A stretch of DNA of 64,000 bases from contig NZ_FAOZ01000002.1 in NCBI RefSeq assembly GCF_001536285.1, positions 310,001 to 374,000 on the forward strand. Direction: 5' to 3'. The notes beneath the pieces are model-generated. The model worked only from the letters and a program-made list of their open reading frames with translations. It searched no databases and was not told the origin of the DNA. Both the position numbers and the translations under genes were made by a program. Every line of letters begins with the position of its first letter. Positions within the stretch are counted from its first letter, which is position 1. Shown here one piece after another: positions 15,368 through 24,183 of this stretch. This stretch comes from Parafrankia irregularis. GTDB taxonomy: Bacteria; Actinomycetota; Actinomycetes; Frankiales; Frankiaceae.

Positions 15368-15401
15368 GTCTTCGGGTCTTCGCCCGGCGGTGATCCGTCC
15401 T

Positions 15402-15478
15402 GGCGGTGTAGCTCAGTCTGGCAGAGCAAGCGGCTCATAATCGCTGTGTCGCCGGTTCAAGTCCGGCCACCGCTACCA
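15402..15478 (+). tRNA. tRNA-Met, elongator (anticodon CAT)
   Basis: GGCGGTG pairs with CACCGCT through a terminal G-U, and the anticodon loop CTCATAA gives CAT. The absence of the initiator-specific three G-C pairs in the anticodon stem marks it as elongator. CCA is encoded (15476-15478). Confidence 0.94.
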
Positions 15479-15571
15479 TCGGGTCGCGGCGCACCGTGTA
15501 ACCCCCAGGGGGTCTGGTGAGTCGCGACCCCTTGGCTTGTAAGCATTCGAGACAGGAAGAGGCCTCTCGCC

Positions 15572-15736
15572 GTGGCTGCCACCGACGTTCGTCCGAAGAT
15601 CACAATGGCGTGTCAGGTGTGCAAGCACCGCAACTACATCACGCGCAAGAACCGGCGGAACGACCCCGACCGTCTCGAGCTGCGCAAGTTCTGCCCGAAC
15701 TGCCGCACGCACACGGAGCACCGCGAGACCCGCTGA
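15572..15736 (+). CDS. rpmG: 50S ribosomal protein L33
   Basis: A 54-residue L33 of the zinc-binding (C+) form: CQVC and CPNC supply four cysteines. The GTG start follows GGAAGAGG. It stands directly before hadA, as in mycobacteria, and after the tRNA-Met gene. Confidence 0.95.
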   Translation: MAATDVRPKITMACQVCKHRNYITRKNRRNDPDRLELRKFCPNCRTHTEHRETR

Positions 15737-15834
15737 CCGATCGAGGTCACACGCTCGCGGCAGGCGGCGGATCACATCGCCGCTCCCGGCACTGACGGTG
15801 TTTCAGGTTCGCCGGTGACCGTCAGAGATGTTTG

Positions 15835-15876
15835 CCCGGGCGGGTCCGAAATCTCTCGGACCCGCCCGGGTTCTTT
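15835..15876 (+). terminator. Terminator between rpmG and hadA
   Basis: A perfect 15-bp stem, CCCGGGCGGGTCCGA (15835-15849) with TCGGACCCGCCCGGG (15856-15870), is followed by TTCTTT. It ends the tRNA/rpmG transcript, so hadAB needs its own promoter. Confidence 0.85.
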
Positions 15877-16003
15877 GCTGTTCTGGCCTCTGTCCAGGCT
15901 GGCACGACGCTGCGCCCGGTAGGGTCCTGAACCGGTCGGATGGACCGGCGTGGCCCGATCCGATCCCGCCGACGTCGGGCCCTCGTCGAGATCGGAGCGT
16001 GCT

Positions 16004-16459
16004 GTGCCGTTGAACCAGGACTTCGTCGGTCGTAGCTACACGTCCGAGGTGCCCTTCCAGGTGGGCCGTGAGCACATCCGCCAGTTCGCCCGTGCGATCG
16101 GCGACGACAATCCGCTGTACCACGACGTGGCGGCGGCGAAGGCGGCCGGTCACGCCGATCTGCTCGCTCCGCCGACCTTCCTGGTCACCACCATTCCGGG
16201 AAGCCTCGGCCTGCCGACCGACGATCCGGCGCTGGGGCTGGACTACTCGCTCGTCGTGCACGGCGAGCAGAGATTCACCTTCCACCGGCCGTTGGTGGCC
16301 GGCGACGAGCTGGTCGTGCGGTCGACGCTGGCCTCCATTCGGCCGGTCGGGCGCAACGAGGTGCTCGTCACGGCGTACGACTTCCTGACGACGAGCGGCG
16401 AGCTCGTCGCCGAGGGGACCTGCAGTCTGGTGTCCCGCGGCACGGCTCCGCCGCGGTGA
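16004..16459 (+). CDS. hadA: MaoC-like dehydratase, HadA-type subunit
   Basis: A 151-residue hot-dog-fold protein beginning PLNQDFVGRSYTS, with the FARAIGDDNPLYHD segment and an N-terminal MaoC-like dehydratase arrangement. In mycobacteria HadA is the substrate-binding partner of HadB in the 3-hydroxyacyl-ACP dehydratase of FAS-II. Here mycolate synthesis is not expected, so a role in another acyl chain pathway is likely. The GTG at 16004 is used, with CGGAGC upstream. The stop overlaps a possible GTG start of hadB. The rpmG-hadA-hadB order is conserved. Confidence 0.85.
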   Translation: MPLNQDFVGRSYTSEVPFQVGREHIRQFARAIGDDNPLYHDVAAAKAAGHADLLAPPTFLVTTIPGSLGLPTDDPALGLDYSLVVHGEQRFTFHRPLVAGDELVVRSTLASIRPVGRNEVLVTAYDFLTTSGELVAEGTCSLVSRGTAPPR

Positions 16460-16479
16460 ACGACCGATCGGAGCTGTGG

Positions 16480-16917
16480 ATGCCTTCCACCGTCAGCACT
16501 GTCAGCTATGACGAGGTTGCCGTGGGCACCGAGATCGGCGACCGGATCTTCACCCTGCGCCGGTCCGATCTGGTGCGATATGCCGGTGCCTCGGGAGACT
16601 TCAATCCCATCCACTGGAACGAGCGGGTGGCCCAGGAGGCGGGGCTGCCAGGGGTGCTCGCGCACGGCATGCTGACGATGGCCACCGCGGGTCGTCTGGT
16701 CACCGACTGGGCCGGTGATCCGGGGGCGGTGCTCGAGTACGGTGTGAAGTTTTCCTCACCGATTGTGGTGCCTGACGACGACGAAGGCGCCCAGGTCTCG
16801 GTCCAGGGCGTTGTCGAGAAGAAGCTGGACGGCGGCCGCGTCGTGGTGAACCTCACAGTTCGCCACCAGGGTGCCAAGGTCCTCATGGCCGCGCGGGCGA
16901 CGGTCCAGCTTTCCTGA
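16480..16917 (+). CDS. hadB: MaoC-like dehydratase, HadB-type catalytic subunit
   Basis: A 145-residue hot-dog protein carrying the hydratase motif YAGASGDFNPIHWN (catalytic Asp and His) and LAHGMLTMA, features of the catalytic subunit HadB. It probably pairs with HadA to dehydrate 3-hydroxyacyl thioesters. ATG 16480 is chosen because GGAG stands 6 bp upstream and the N-terminus then aligns with mycobacterial HadB. An in-frame GTG at 16456, overlapping the hadA stop, is the alternative. hadC, the third gene in mycobacteria, is absent. Confidence 0.86.
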   Translation: MPSTVSTVSYDEVAVGTEIGDRIFTLRRSDLVRYAGASGDFNPIHWNERVAQEAGLPGVLAHGMLTMATAGRLVTDWAGDPGAVLEYGVKFSSPIVVPDDDEGAQVSVQGVVEKKLDGGRVVVNLTVRHQGAKVLMAARATVQLS

Positions 16918-16992
16918 GCGGTGGCCGGGGGCCCCGTCGGCGAGTCGGGCGCCCCGTCGGCGCGTGGGACCGGCCTTGTCAGGCCACGGGCC

Positions 16993-17049
16993 GGCTGTGA
17001 GCCCGTGAGACGGCTGTGAGCCCGTGAGAGGGCTCTGAGGCCACGAGAC
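16993..17049 (+). repeat. 19-bp tandem repeat, three units
   Basis: GGCTGTGAGCCCGTGAGAC (16993-17011) is followed by a near-identical unit (17012-17030, last base changed) and a more diverged third (17031-17049). It ends two bases before the hadB/aspC terminator. Confidence 0.8.
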
Positions 17050-17050
17050 G

Positions 17051-17087
17051 GCACGGGCCCCGCGGCGGCTCGCCGCGGGGCCCGTGC
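17051..17087. terminator. Bidirectional terminator between hadB and aspC
   Basis: A perfect 17-bp stem (GCACGGGCCCCGCGGCG at 17051-17067 and its complement at 17071-17087) with a 3-nt loop lies between convergent genes and can serve both. Confidence 0.85.
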
Positions 17088-17114
17088 TGGGAGCTCGGAG
17101 TGCTTCGGGAGTGC

Positions 17115-18314
17115 TCAGGCCGCCTCGGCCAGCAGCGCCGCGAGCCGCCGGACACCCTCGACCAGGTCGTTGTCCCCGAGGGCGTAGGACAGCCGGGCGA
17201 AGTTCGGGGTGCCGAAGGCCTCGCCGGGGACGATCGCGACGCCGGCCTCCTCCAGGATGAGCTGGCACAGGTCGCCGGAGGTGGTCGGGGTCTTCCCCCG
17301 CAGGGTGCGGCCGATCACGCCCTCCAACGACGGGTAGGCGTAGAAGGCGCCGTCCGGGAGCGGGCACTGCACGCCCGGGATCTGGACGAGCATCTCGTGC
17401 ATGGTCTTGCGGCGGCGGTCGAACGCCGTCCGCATCTCGTAGACGGCGTCGAGGGGACCCGCGACGGCCGCGAGCGCGGCGGCCTGCGCGACGTTGCAGA
17501 CGTTCGACGTGGCGTGGGACTGCATGTTGGTGGCTGCCTTGATGATGTCGAGCGGGGCGATCATCCAGCCGACCCGCCAACCGGTCATCGCGTAGGTCTT
17601 GGCCACGCCGTTGACGACGATCCAGCGGTCGCCGAGCTCCGGTGCCTCGACCGGCATCGAGGAGAAGCGCGCGTCGCCGTAGACGAGGTGCTCGTAGATC
17701 TCGTCGCTGATCACGTAGATGCCGGCCTCGGCTGCCCAGCGGCCGATGGCGCGGACTTCCTCCGGCGTGTGGACGGCGCCGGTCGGGTTCGACGGCGAGC
17801 AGAACAGCAGAACCTTGGTGCGGGGGGTCCGGGCGGCCTCGAGCTGCTCGACGGTCACCCGATAACCGGCGTCAGGGCCGGTCACGACATCGACGGGGAC
17901 ACCGCCGGCGAGTCGGATCGCCTCGGGATAGGTCGTCCAGTAGGGCGCCGGCAGGAGAACCTCGTCGCCGGGGTCGAGCAGGGTCGCGAACGACTGGTAG
18001 ACGGCCTGCTTGCCGCCGTTGGTGATGAGGACCTGACTCGGCTCGATGACCAGGTTGGAATCCCGCCTGGTCTTCTCCGCGACGGCCTCACGCAGGTCCG
18101 GCAGGCCCGCGGCCGGGGTGTAGCGGTGCATGGCCGGTGCGCGGCACGCCTTCTCCGCGGCGGCGACGATGTGCTCGGGCGTGGGAAAATCGGGCTCGCC
18201 GGCACCGAAGCCGATCACGTCCCTGCCCGCGGCGCGCATCGCCTTGGCGGTCGCGTCGACGGCTAGGGTCGCGGAGGGCGCGATGCCTGCGATGCGGTGG
18301 GAGATCCTGCTCAT
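17115..18314 (-). CDS. aspC: PLP-dependent aspartate-type aminotransferase
   Basis: A 399-residue class I/II aminotransferase. [15 protein letters not shown] at the N-terminus, [18 protein letters not shown] and the lysine motif [16 protein letters not shown] (Schiff-base Lys) are of the subgroup Ib aspartate aminotransferase type. It probably interconverts aspartate/2-oxoglutarate and oxaloacetate/glutamate, though related enzymes use aromatic amino acids or prephenate. The start is ATG 18314 (MSRISHRI), with GTG 18332 six codons upstream as alternative. It is inserted on the minus strand between hadB and tRNA-Trp. Confidence 0.88.
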   Translation of the reverse strand: MSRISHRIAGIAPSATLAVDATAKAMRAAGRDVIGFGAGEPDFPTPEHIVAAAEKACRAPAMHRYTPAAGLPDLREAVAEKTRRDSNLVIEPSQVLITNGGKQAVYQSFATLLDPGDEVLLPAPYWTTYPEAIRLAGGVPVDVVTGPDAGYRVTVEQLEAARTPRTKVLLFCSPSNPTGAVHTPEEVRAIGRWAAEAGIYVISDEIYEHLVYGDARFSSMPVEAPELGDRWIVVNGVAKTYAMTGWRVGWMIAPLDIIKAATNMQSHATSNVCNVAQAAALAAVAGPLDAVYEMRTAFDRRRKTMHEMLVQIPGVQCPLPDGAFYAYPSLEGVIGRTLRGKTPTTSGDLCQLILEEAGVAIVPGEAFGTPNFARLSYALGDNDLVEGVRRLAALLAEAA

Positions 18315-18489
18315 GGGTCGCCATGCTGCCACGGGGGAGCGGTCTGAGGCCGGCCCGTCCGGCCCGTCCTGGGGCGACTAGCGGACGTCCAAGAGCACCG
18401 TGTGGCGAGCTTCTGGGCGATGACGGGGTATGCTCGATCCGCTCGGTCTGTCGGGCCCGCTTGCGGGCCCAAAAGTTCGAGTACGTCTA

Positions 18490-18562
18490 AGGGGCGTGGC
18501 TCAATTGGTAGAGCACCGGTCTCCAAAACCGGCGGTTGCAGGTTCGAGTCCTGTCGCCCCTG
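18490..18562 (+). tRNA. tRNA-Trp (anticodon CCA)
   Basis: Acceptor stem AGGGGCG/CGCCCCT with discriminator G; anticodon stem CCGGT/ACCGG and loop CTCCAAA give anticodon CCA. It is placed 32 bp before secE, as in many actinobacteria, and is probably co-transcribed with secE-nusG. Confidence 0.96.
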
Positions 18563-18594
18563 CGTTGGACCGACGAACGAGTGGGTGGAGCTGA

Positions 18595-18858
18595 GTGGCG
18601 ACCGATACGCGTGACGCGGCACCGCGGGCCGGCCGGTCCGCGCGGGCTGACCGTCGTCGGTCGCCGTTCTCGATTGTCCGCAGGATTCGTCAGTTCGTCC
18701 GCGAGGTCATCGGGGAGCTCCGCAAGGTCGTCTACCCGGGGCGTAACGAGCTGGTCACCTACGTGATCGTCGTGCTCGTCTTCGTCACGGTGATGACGGC
18801 CTTCGTTGCTGGCCTTGACTTCGGCCTGACGAAGGCGGTCCTCGCGGTCTTCGGCTGA
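18595..18858 (+). CDS. secE: Preprotein translocase subunit SecE
   Basis: An 87-residue single-helix SecE. The conserved amphipathic segment FVREVIGELRKVVYPGRNEL precedes one transmembrane helix at about residues 52-73. The basic, disordered first 25 residues are usual for actinobacteria. The start GTG follows GGTGGAG. It partners SecY (encoded at 49425). The 238-bp gap to nusG contains only a small hairpin (GCTGACC/GGTCAGC, 18888-18904). Confidence 0.95.
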   Translation: MATDTRDAAPRAGRSARADRRRSPFSIVRRIRQFVREVIGELRKVVYPGRNELVTYVIVVLVFVTVMTAFVAGLDFGLTKAVLAVFG

Positions 18859-19096
18859 TACCGAGGCCGCGTCGGGCTCCGAGCCGGGCTGACCGAAGGT
18901 CAGCGTGGCCCAGCGCCTGGCCTGGCCGGTTCCGGCCTGATCCGGTTCGCCCCGTCGTGTCGTGCGCGGGTTGAGGCGCCGGCCACAGGCGGGCACCGCG
19001 GGCGGGTCCAGTCCAGAAGGGCCGTTCGGCGGGTGACGGCCGTCAGCGACAGAACCACCCACTAATGCATCCGTCCACGAGAAAAGGATCGGCCGC

Positions 19097-19897
19097 GTGT
19101 CCCAGTCTCCCGAGCACGCTTCCTCCGAGCAGGGGGAGGCGCTCGAACGCCTCGACCCCGTCGCGGCGTTCGAGCGCGACGAGGTCGCGAGCACGGATGC
19201 CGCGGCCGAACCCGACGTGGACGACGCCGAGTCGGTAGACCAGGCCGAGTCGGCCGACCAGGCGGAGGCGGACGTGCCCTCCGCGGCGGCGACGGCCCCG
19301 GGCGCCGAGGCCGAGCCGGCGGAGGACGACGCTGACGACCTGCTCCGTGCGCTGGAGGAGGCGCCGGGCGAGTGGTACGTCGTGCACTCCTACGCGGGCT
19401 ACGAGAACAAGGTCAAGGCCAATCTCGAGACCCGGATCTCCAGCCTCAACATGGAGGACTACATCTTCCAGATCGAGGTGCCCACCGAGGAGGTCCCGGT
19501 GGTCAAGAACGGCAAGCGCCAGCTCGTCCTGCAGAAGAAGTACCCCGGCTACATCTACGTCCGGATGGATCTCACTGACCAGTCCTGGTCGGCGGTCCGG
19601 AACACGCCGGGTGTGACCGGGTTCGTGGGCCTCACGAACCGGCCTTCGCCGCTGCGCCGCGAAGAGGTGGTCGCCATCCTCGCGCCGGTCGCTCCGAAGG
19701 AGAAGAAGGTCGAGACGGTCAAGGCCCAGGAGTTCGAGGTCGGGGAGTCCGTCACGGTCATGGACGGCCCGTTCGCCACCCTGCCTGCCACCATCAGCGA
19801 GATCAACCTCGACGCGCAGCGCCTCAAGGTGCTTGTCTCCATCTTCGGTCGGGAGACGCCGGTCGAGCTCCAGTTCAACCAGGTCGCGAAGATCTGA
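19097..19897 (+). CDS. nusG: Transcription termination/antitermination factor NusG
   Basis: A 266-residue NusG. An acidic, Glu/Ala-rich extension of about 90 residues precedes the NGN domain, which starts at [22 protein letters not shown]-terminal KOW domain ([19 protein letters not shown]) follows. The acidic N-terminal extension is typical of actinobacterial NusG and is absent in E. coli. It binds RNA polymerase and couples to Rho or ribosomal S10. The start GTG is chosen for its agreement with homologues; the ribosome site AAAAGGA is modest. Confidence 0.95.
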   Translation: MSQSPEHASSEQGEALERLDPVAAFERDEVASTDAAAEPDVDDAESVDQAESADQAEADVPSAAATAPGAEAEPAEDDADDLLRALEEAPGEWYVVHSYAGYENKVKANLETRISSLNMEDYIFQIEVPTEEVPVVKNGKRQLVLQKKYPGYIYVRMDLTDQSWSAVRNTPGVTGFVGLTNRPSPLRREEVVAILAPVAPKEKKVETVKAQEFEVGESVTVMDGPFATLPATISEINLDAQRLKVLVSIFGRETPVELQFNQVAKI

Positions 19898-19932
19898 TCC
19901 GCTCCGTAGAACTCCGGTAGGAAGACGAACAG

Positions 19933-20367
19933 ATGCCTCCCAAGAAGAAGAAGATCACTGCGCTGATCAAGCTCCAGATCAACGCCGGCAAGGCGACCCC
20001 GGCCCCGCCGGTCGGCCCGGCCCTCGGCCAGCACGGCGTGAACATCATGGAGTTCTGCAAGCAGTACAACGCGGCCACCGAGTCGCAGGCCGGCAACGTC
20101 GTGCCGGTCGAGATCACGGTGTACGAGGACCGTTCCTTCACCTTCGTCACCAAGACCCCGCCGGCCGCGCGGCTGATCCTCAAGGCCGCCGGTGTCGACA
20201 AGGGCAGCGGCACGCCGCACCGGGTCAAGGTCGCGAAGCTGACGCCGGCCCAGGTCCGTGAGATCGCCCAGACGAAGCTGCCTGACCTGAACGCGAACAG
20301 CCTCGAGGCGGCAGAGAAGATCATCGCGGGCACCGCTCGGTCGATGGGTATCACCGTCGGCGAGTGA
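19933..20367 (+). CDS. rplK: 50S ribosomal protein L11
   Basis: A 144-residue L11, which binds 23S rRNA at the GTPase-associated centre and is the site of thiopeptide action and of RelA sensing. The proline-rich [20 protein letters not shown] is present, as is the C-terminal rRNA-binding domain. It lies 35 bp after nusG with GGAAG upstream, probably in the secE-nusG transcript. Confidence 0.97.
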   Translation: MPPKKKKITALIKLQINAGKATPAPPVGPALGQHGVNIMEFCKQYNAATESQAGNVVPVEITVYEDRSFTFVTKTPPAARLILKAAGVDKGSGTPHRVKVAKLTPAQVREIAQTKLPDLNANSLEAAEKIIAGTARSMGITVGE

Positions 20368-20373
20368 GGCCCT

Positions 20374-20398
20374 TCCGTGGTCGCCGCGTGACCACGGA
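20374..20398 (+). promoter_or_regulatory. Hairpin after rplK
   Basis: A perfect 9-bp stem TCCGTGGTC/GACCACGGA begins 6 bp after the rplK stop in the 197-bp rplK-rplA gap. It could be an mRNA processing or attenuation element. No promoter is obvious in the gap. Confidence 0.45.
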
Positions 20399-20564
20399 GC
20401 TGTACGACCACGGGCGCTGCACGACCACGACCACGAACACGGCGCCGCGACGACTCCGTCACGGCCAGGTATGTGGGAGGGCCTGTTCCGTTCCGACCCT
20501 GTCCGGGATGACTCCGGGCCCGGTGTCGGGTGGCCAGGACCCGCCAACACCACAGGGAGAGCAC

Positions 20565-21278
20565 ATGAAGCGCAGCAAGGCGTACCGCGCCGCGGCTGAG
20601 AAGATCGACCGGGCCGCTCTCTACAGCCCGCTTGAGGCCGCGAAGCTGGCCCGCGAGACGTCCTCCACGAAGTACGACGCGACCGTCGAGGTCGCGATCC
20701 GTCTCGGTGTGGACCCGCGCAAGGCGGACCAGATGGTCCGCGGCACGGTCAACCTGCCGCACGGCACCGGAAAGTCGCCGCGGGTCGCCGTCTTCGCCGC
20801 CGGTGAGAAGGCCGCCGAGGCCGCCGCCGCCGGTGCGGATGTCGTCGGCAGCGACGACCTGGTCGCGCGGATCCAGGAGGGCTTCCTCGACTTCGACGCC
20901 ACGGTGGCCACGCCGGACCAGATGGCGAAGGTCGGCCGGATCGCCCGTATCCTCGGCCCGCGTGGCCTGATGCCCAACCCGAAGACCGGGACGGTCACCC
21001 TCGACGTGGCCAAGGTCGTCGGCGACATCAAGGGCGGTAAGATCAACTTCCGGGTCGACAAGCAGGGCAACCTGCACATCGTCATCGGCAAGGTGAGCTT
21101 CTCGGAGGCCCAGCTCATCGAGAACTACGGCGTGGCGCTGGACGAGATCGTCCGGGTCAAGCCGTCCGCGGCGAAGGGCCGTTACCTCAAGAAGATCACC
21201 TTCGCGACGACGATGGGCCCCGGTATCCCGGTGGACCCGAACCGGACCCGCAACCTCCTGGAGGAGACCCCGGTCTGA
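20565..21278 (+). CDS. rplA: 50S ribosomal protein L1
   Basis: A 237-residue L1, forming the L1 stalk that guides deacylated tRNA from the E site. Family segments include [13 protein letters not shown]-like [30 protein letters not shown] and IGKVSF. ATG 20565 with GGGAGA upstream gives the standard length; an open frame reaching back to rplK is not conserved. Confidence 0.97.
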   Translation: MKRSKAYRAAAEKIDRAALYSPLEAAKLARETSSTKYDATVEVAIRLGVDPRKADQMVRGTVNLPHGTGKSPRVAVFAAGEKAAEAAAAGADVVGSDDLVARIQEGFLDFDATVATPDQMAKVGRIARILGPRGLMPNPKTGTVTLDVAKVVGDIKGGKINFRVDKQGNLHIVIGKVSFSEAQLIENYGVALDEIVRVKPSAAKGRYLKKITFATTMGPGIPVDPNRTRNLLEETPV

Positions 21279-21321
21279 CCGGGCGTCGCAGACGTCGCGA
21301 GTCGGCGTCGCGCGCGGACCC

Positions 21322-21359
21322 CGAAGGGGCACGCACCGTTTTTCGGGCGTGCCCCTTCG
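21322..21359 (+). terminator. Terminator of rplK-rplA
   Basis: A perfect 13-bp stem, CGAAGGGGCACGC (21322-21334) and GCGTGCCCCTTCG (21347-21359), 12-nt loop, 43 bp after rplA. Confidence 0.8.
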
Positions 21360-21382
21360 TTCGTTCCCGCGCCGGTGCCTGC

Positions 21383-21388
21383 TATCAT
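21383..21388 (+). promoter_or_regulatory. Probable -10 box of rplJ-rplL
   Basis: TATCAT with a weak TTCGTT 17 bp upstream (21360-21365). A start near 21395 would produce a leader of about 285 nt containing the L10-type regulatory structure. Confidence 0.5.
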
Positions 21389-21394
21389 TGCGAA

Positions 21395-21640
21395 CAGTTC
21401 CACACCGAAGACCGCTGGTCGTTCTTCAGCTGTCAGGGTTCCGGTTGTTGCGGGATCCAGGCGCTGGAGGCCGAAGGCTCGGATTTCCGGGCGGCCCGCG
21501 CAGGTGGCGAACGGGAAGTCGCAACGAAGACCGTCAGGTTCGCTGGTCGTCCACTCCGATGGGCCGCCAGCCTCCCGGGCACAGTCGGATGTTCTTGACG
21601 CCCCCGCGCCTCTCTGCGCCGGGGCGTTCGTTGTTTCCAG
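21395..21640 (+). promoter_or_regulatory. L10-type leader with attenuator ahead of rplJ
   Basis: The leader has the repeated GAAGACCG elements (CCGAAGACCGCTGGTCG and ACGAAGACCGTCAGG) expected of the ribosomal L10 leader. It ends in a hairpin ACGCCCC (21598-21604)/GGGGCGT (21621-21627), extended by GCGC/GCGC and followed by TCGTTGTTT. In known L10 leaders the L10(L12)4 complex binds the RNA to repress rplJL. The assignment rests on position and these elements, not on a covariance search. Confidence 0.65.
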
Positions 21641-21679
21641 GGCTTGTCGGCATGGCCGGCCGACACCTGAAGGAGCCCG

Positions 21680-22258
21680 ATGGCGAACTCGGAGAAGACC
21701 GCCGCCGTGGCGGAGATCGCCGAGGAGTTCCGTGGTTCGACCGCCGCGGTGCTGACCGAGTATCGCGGTCTCACGGTGAGCCAGCTCACCGAGCTGCGTC
21801 GCACCCTCGGCGAGACCACTCGTTACGCGGTGGTCAAGAACACCCTCACCAAGATCGCGGCAGAGCAGGCCGGGGTCTCCGGCCTCGATGACCTGCTCGT
21901 CGGCCCGACCGCCGTGGCCTTCGTCGGGGGCGACCCCGTCGAGGCGGCGAAGGGGCTGCGGGACTTCGCTCGCGCCAACCCGGCCCTGATCGTCAAGGGC
22001 GGGTTCGTCGAGGGCAAGGCGATGACCGCGGACGAGATCCGCAAGCTCGCCGACCTGGAATCCCGCGAGGTGCTGCTCGCCAAGCTGGCCGGGGCGATGA
22101 ACGGCTCGCTGGCGAAGGCGGTCGGCCTGTTCGCGGCTCCGCTGTCCCAGGTCGCCCGCCTCGCCGAGGCGCTGCGCGCACAGCGCGAGGCGACGGCCGG
22201 CGCCGAGCCGGCCGCGGCCGAGCCCGCCGCGGCCGAGGCAGCTGCCACCGACGCCTGA
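21680..22258 (+). CDS. rplJ: 50S ribosomal protein L10
   Basis: A 192-residue L10, base of the L7/L12 stalk. The N-terminal 23S-binding domain includes [17 protein letters not shown] and RYAVVKNTL. The C-terminal helices carry L12 dimers and end in an Ala/Glu-rich tail. ATG 21680 follows AAGGAG. Probably autoregulated through the preceding leader. Confidence 0.97.
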   Translation: MANSEKTAAVAEIAEEFRGSTAAVLTEYRGLTVSQLTELRRTLGETTRYAVVKNTLTKIAAEQAGVSGLDDLLVGPTAVAFVGGDPVEAAKGLRDFARANPALIVKGGFVEGKAMTADEIRKLADLESREVLLAKLAGAMNGSLAKAVGLFAAPLSQVARLAEALRAQREATAGAEPAAAEPAAAEAAATDA

Positions 22259-22354
22259 GCGATCCCCGCTCACCACGGACCATCCCCCGCACGAAGGCCC
22301 GGCTGACCGGGCGCCGGATCACCTGATCGGCATTACCAGGAAGGAACCGCCACC

Positions 22355-22744
22355 ATGGCGAAGCTTTCGACCACCGAGCTCCTCGACGCCTTCAAGGAGA
22401 TGACTCTTCTCGAGCTCTCCGAGTTCGTGAAGGAGTTCGAGGACACCTTCGGCGTGACCGCTGCCGCTCCGGTCGCCGTCGCGGCCGCGCCGGCTGCCGG
22501 TGGCGGCGGCGAGGCTGCCGCGGCCGAGGAGCAGGACGAGTTCGACGTGATCCTCGAGTCCGTCGGCGACAAGAAGATCCAGGTCATCAAGGAGGTCCGC
22601 GCGCTCACCAGCCTGGGCCTCAAGGAGGCCAAGGACCTCGTCGACGGCGCGCCGAAGCCCGTCCTCGAGAAGGTTGCCAAGGAGGCCGCTGAGAAGGCCA
22701 AGGCGGCTCTCGAGGGCGCTGGCGCCACGGTCACCGTCAAGTAG
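22355..22744 (+). CDS. rplL: 50S ribosomal protein L7/L12
   Basis: A 129-residue stalk protein: an N-terminal dimerisation helix, an Ala/Gly-rich hinge around [17 protein letters not shown], and the C-terminal factor-binding domain with [23 protein letters not shown]. It recruits IF2, EF-Tu and EF-G. It lies 96 bp after rplJ with AGGAAGGA upstream. Confidence 0.97.
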   Translation: MAKLSTTELLDAFKEMTLLELSEFVKEFEDTFGVTAAAPVAVAAAPAAGGGGEAAAAEEQDEFDVILESVGDKKIQVIKEVRALTSLGLKEAKDLVDGAPKPVLEKVAKEAAEKAKAALEGAGATVTVK

Positions 22745-22779
22745 TTCGCCGGGTGCCGCCAGCGGCACCTGTGGCATCT

Positions 22780-22814
22780 GAAGCCCCGTCCTGGACGCTC
22801 CAGGGCGGGGCTTC
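22780..22814 (+). terminator. Terminator of rplJ-rplL
   Basis: A 15-bp stem with one G-T pair (GAAGCCCCGTCCTGG / CCAGGGCGGGGCTTC), 36 bp past rplL. Smaller hairpin GTGCCGC/GCGGCAC lies just before it. Confidence 0.75.
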
Positions 22815-22890
22815 GCCGCGTCCGGTGGTGGGTCTGTGCGGCTTGGACCTCCGAGTGTCCGGTAGCCCGGTAGCCCCGGTTTGGTGGGGC

Positions 22891-22931
22891 GCAAGAGTGA
22901 ACGGTTCTGGTCGTTCCGACGACCACAATCC
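22891..22931. repeat. Dispersed palindromic repeat, diverged copy
   Basis: GCAAGAGT is followed by a stem whose inner 7 bp are perfect (TGGTCGT at 22908-22914, ACGACCA at 22919-22925) and whose outer part pairs with one mismatch and one G-T. The layout and sequence align base for base with the copy at 1549-1610. Confidence 0.7.
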
Positions 22932-24183
22932 TTCCTTCTTGCGGGTCGCCAGGCGGCCCTGCGCCCTTTTTGTGCCTCATGAGGTGAATTGACGATGCCG
23001 TGCGGGAGGTGTGGGAGCCTCGATGGGTGCCCGTGCGGGCGGGGTTCGCGTCAGTAGCGGCAGTCGCGGCAGCGCCAGGAGCCGAGGATCGCCGTCCTGG
23101 CGACCGCGATCCTCAGGTCGTACTTGGTTGTAGCGGCGACGCCGACTGGTGGTGGGCGTCAGGCGGGCGCCATCGGTGGTAAGACCTATGTGCTGTCCGT
23201 CGGTCGGGGCCGGTGCGCAGCGTGACGAGGTGCGGGGGGCTGGCGGCCTGCGGGCGGCCGGGCCGGGAGGCGGACCGCCTGCTCGAATCACCGGCTTCAT
23301 GCATGAATGGCCTTTTCACGACGCATGTCCGTATGCGGCGGGCGGGCCCTCGACGGCGGGCTGACCCCGCCTCCGGGGCCGGCCTCGGCCGGAACTGCCA
23401 GTCAGCGCGGGCCCTTGCCCGAGACGATGTTGGCTTCGGGCCCTTGACGAGCTCCCGGGCAACGGAGTTCCATCGTTTTGCGAACCTTCGTCGGGAAGCG
23501 GCGCGTGACTTGATCATGTCTCGTCCTTGCCAGCAGTGAAGCCCTCGGCTACACTGCTAGTTTGCGCTGTCTTTCTCGTTACATCGGGCTCGTCGGTAAC
23601 ACGTTCGACATCGGGATCCGGCCCCATCGGGTGATCGGGTTCGCGCTGCGGAGCGGTCCGCGGCCCTCTGGCTCAGTGGCCGAGGGCTCGCCGCCCCAGC
23701 GGGTTCGGGTGACGCGAGAGCGGCGTGGCCGTGCCTCGTTCGCGAGCACGGCGGCCCGGTTGTCCGCAACGAGACCCGAACGAGACTTCTCGCCCTTGCA
23801 CCGACACACCGATCCGAGACCGCCGCGCCGGCGGCGCCTGGGCATTCCAGCGCCTGCCGACCAGACCCGCGGCGGCTTTGTCGTGCCCGGAGCCTTCGAC
23901 GGCCCGGATGCTCCGTGGACCTCTGCCCCGGCTGCTCCGCTCGACCCACTCGGCCGGTTCGGCCTGACCGCCCCGTTCGCGCAGGCGTCCGCGGGGGCGG
24001 GCATTGCCCGACGGACTGTCGTATCGGCGAAGGAGCCTCTCTCTCGGGATCGTCGCATTGCCGGGGCACCCCCCGCCGATGTTCCGCATAACCGTAGCGA
24101 GACACTGATCACCTGACCACCCCCAAACGGATCCTTGACATCCGCGACGCCAGCCCCACGATCAGGCCACCGGAAGGACCACC
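22932..24183 (+). other. Long non-coding region and leader upstream of rpoB
   Basis: No recognisable gene lies in this 1.25 kb stretch. Frames of ~180 codons are open on both strands around 23560-24110, but they show no family resemblance, overlap each other antisense and lack ribosome sites. The main feature is the promoter at 23527-23555, implying a 5' untranslated region of about 620 nt. A TTGACA at 24135-24140 lacks a good -10 partner. Confidence 0.6.
23527..23555 (+). promoter_or_regulatory. Promoter of rpoB-rpoC
   Basis: TTGCCA (23527-23532), 17-bp spacer and TACACT (23550-23555) form the best sigma70-type promoter seen in the window. The downstream GCTAGTTTGCGCTGTC resembles sequence that I recall as conserved after rpoB promoters in actinomycetes. 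Confidence 0.65.

Noticed and set aside
23557-24116. Frames of ~180 codons on both strands upstream of rpoB
   Set aside because: Opposing frames overlap fully, neither has a family signature or ribosome site, and the region fits an rpoB leader.
24135-24140. TTGACA close to rpoB as a second promoter
   Set aside because: No acceptable -10 hexamer at 16-19 bp downstream.
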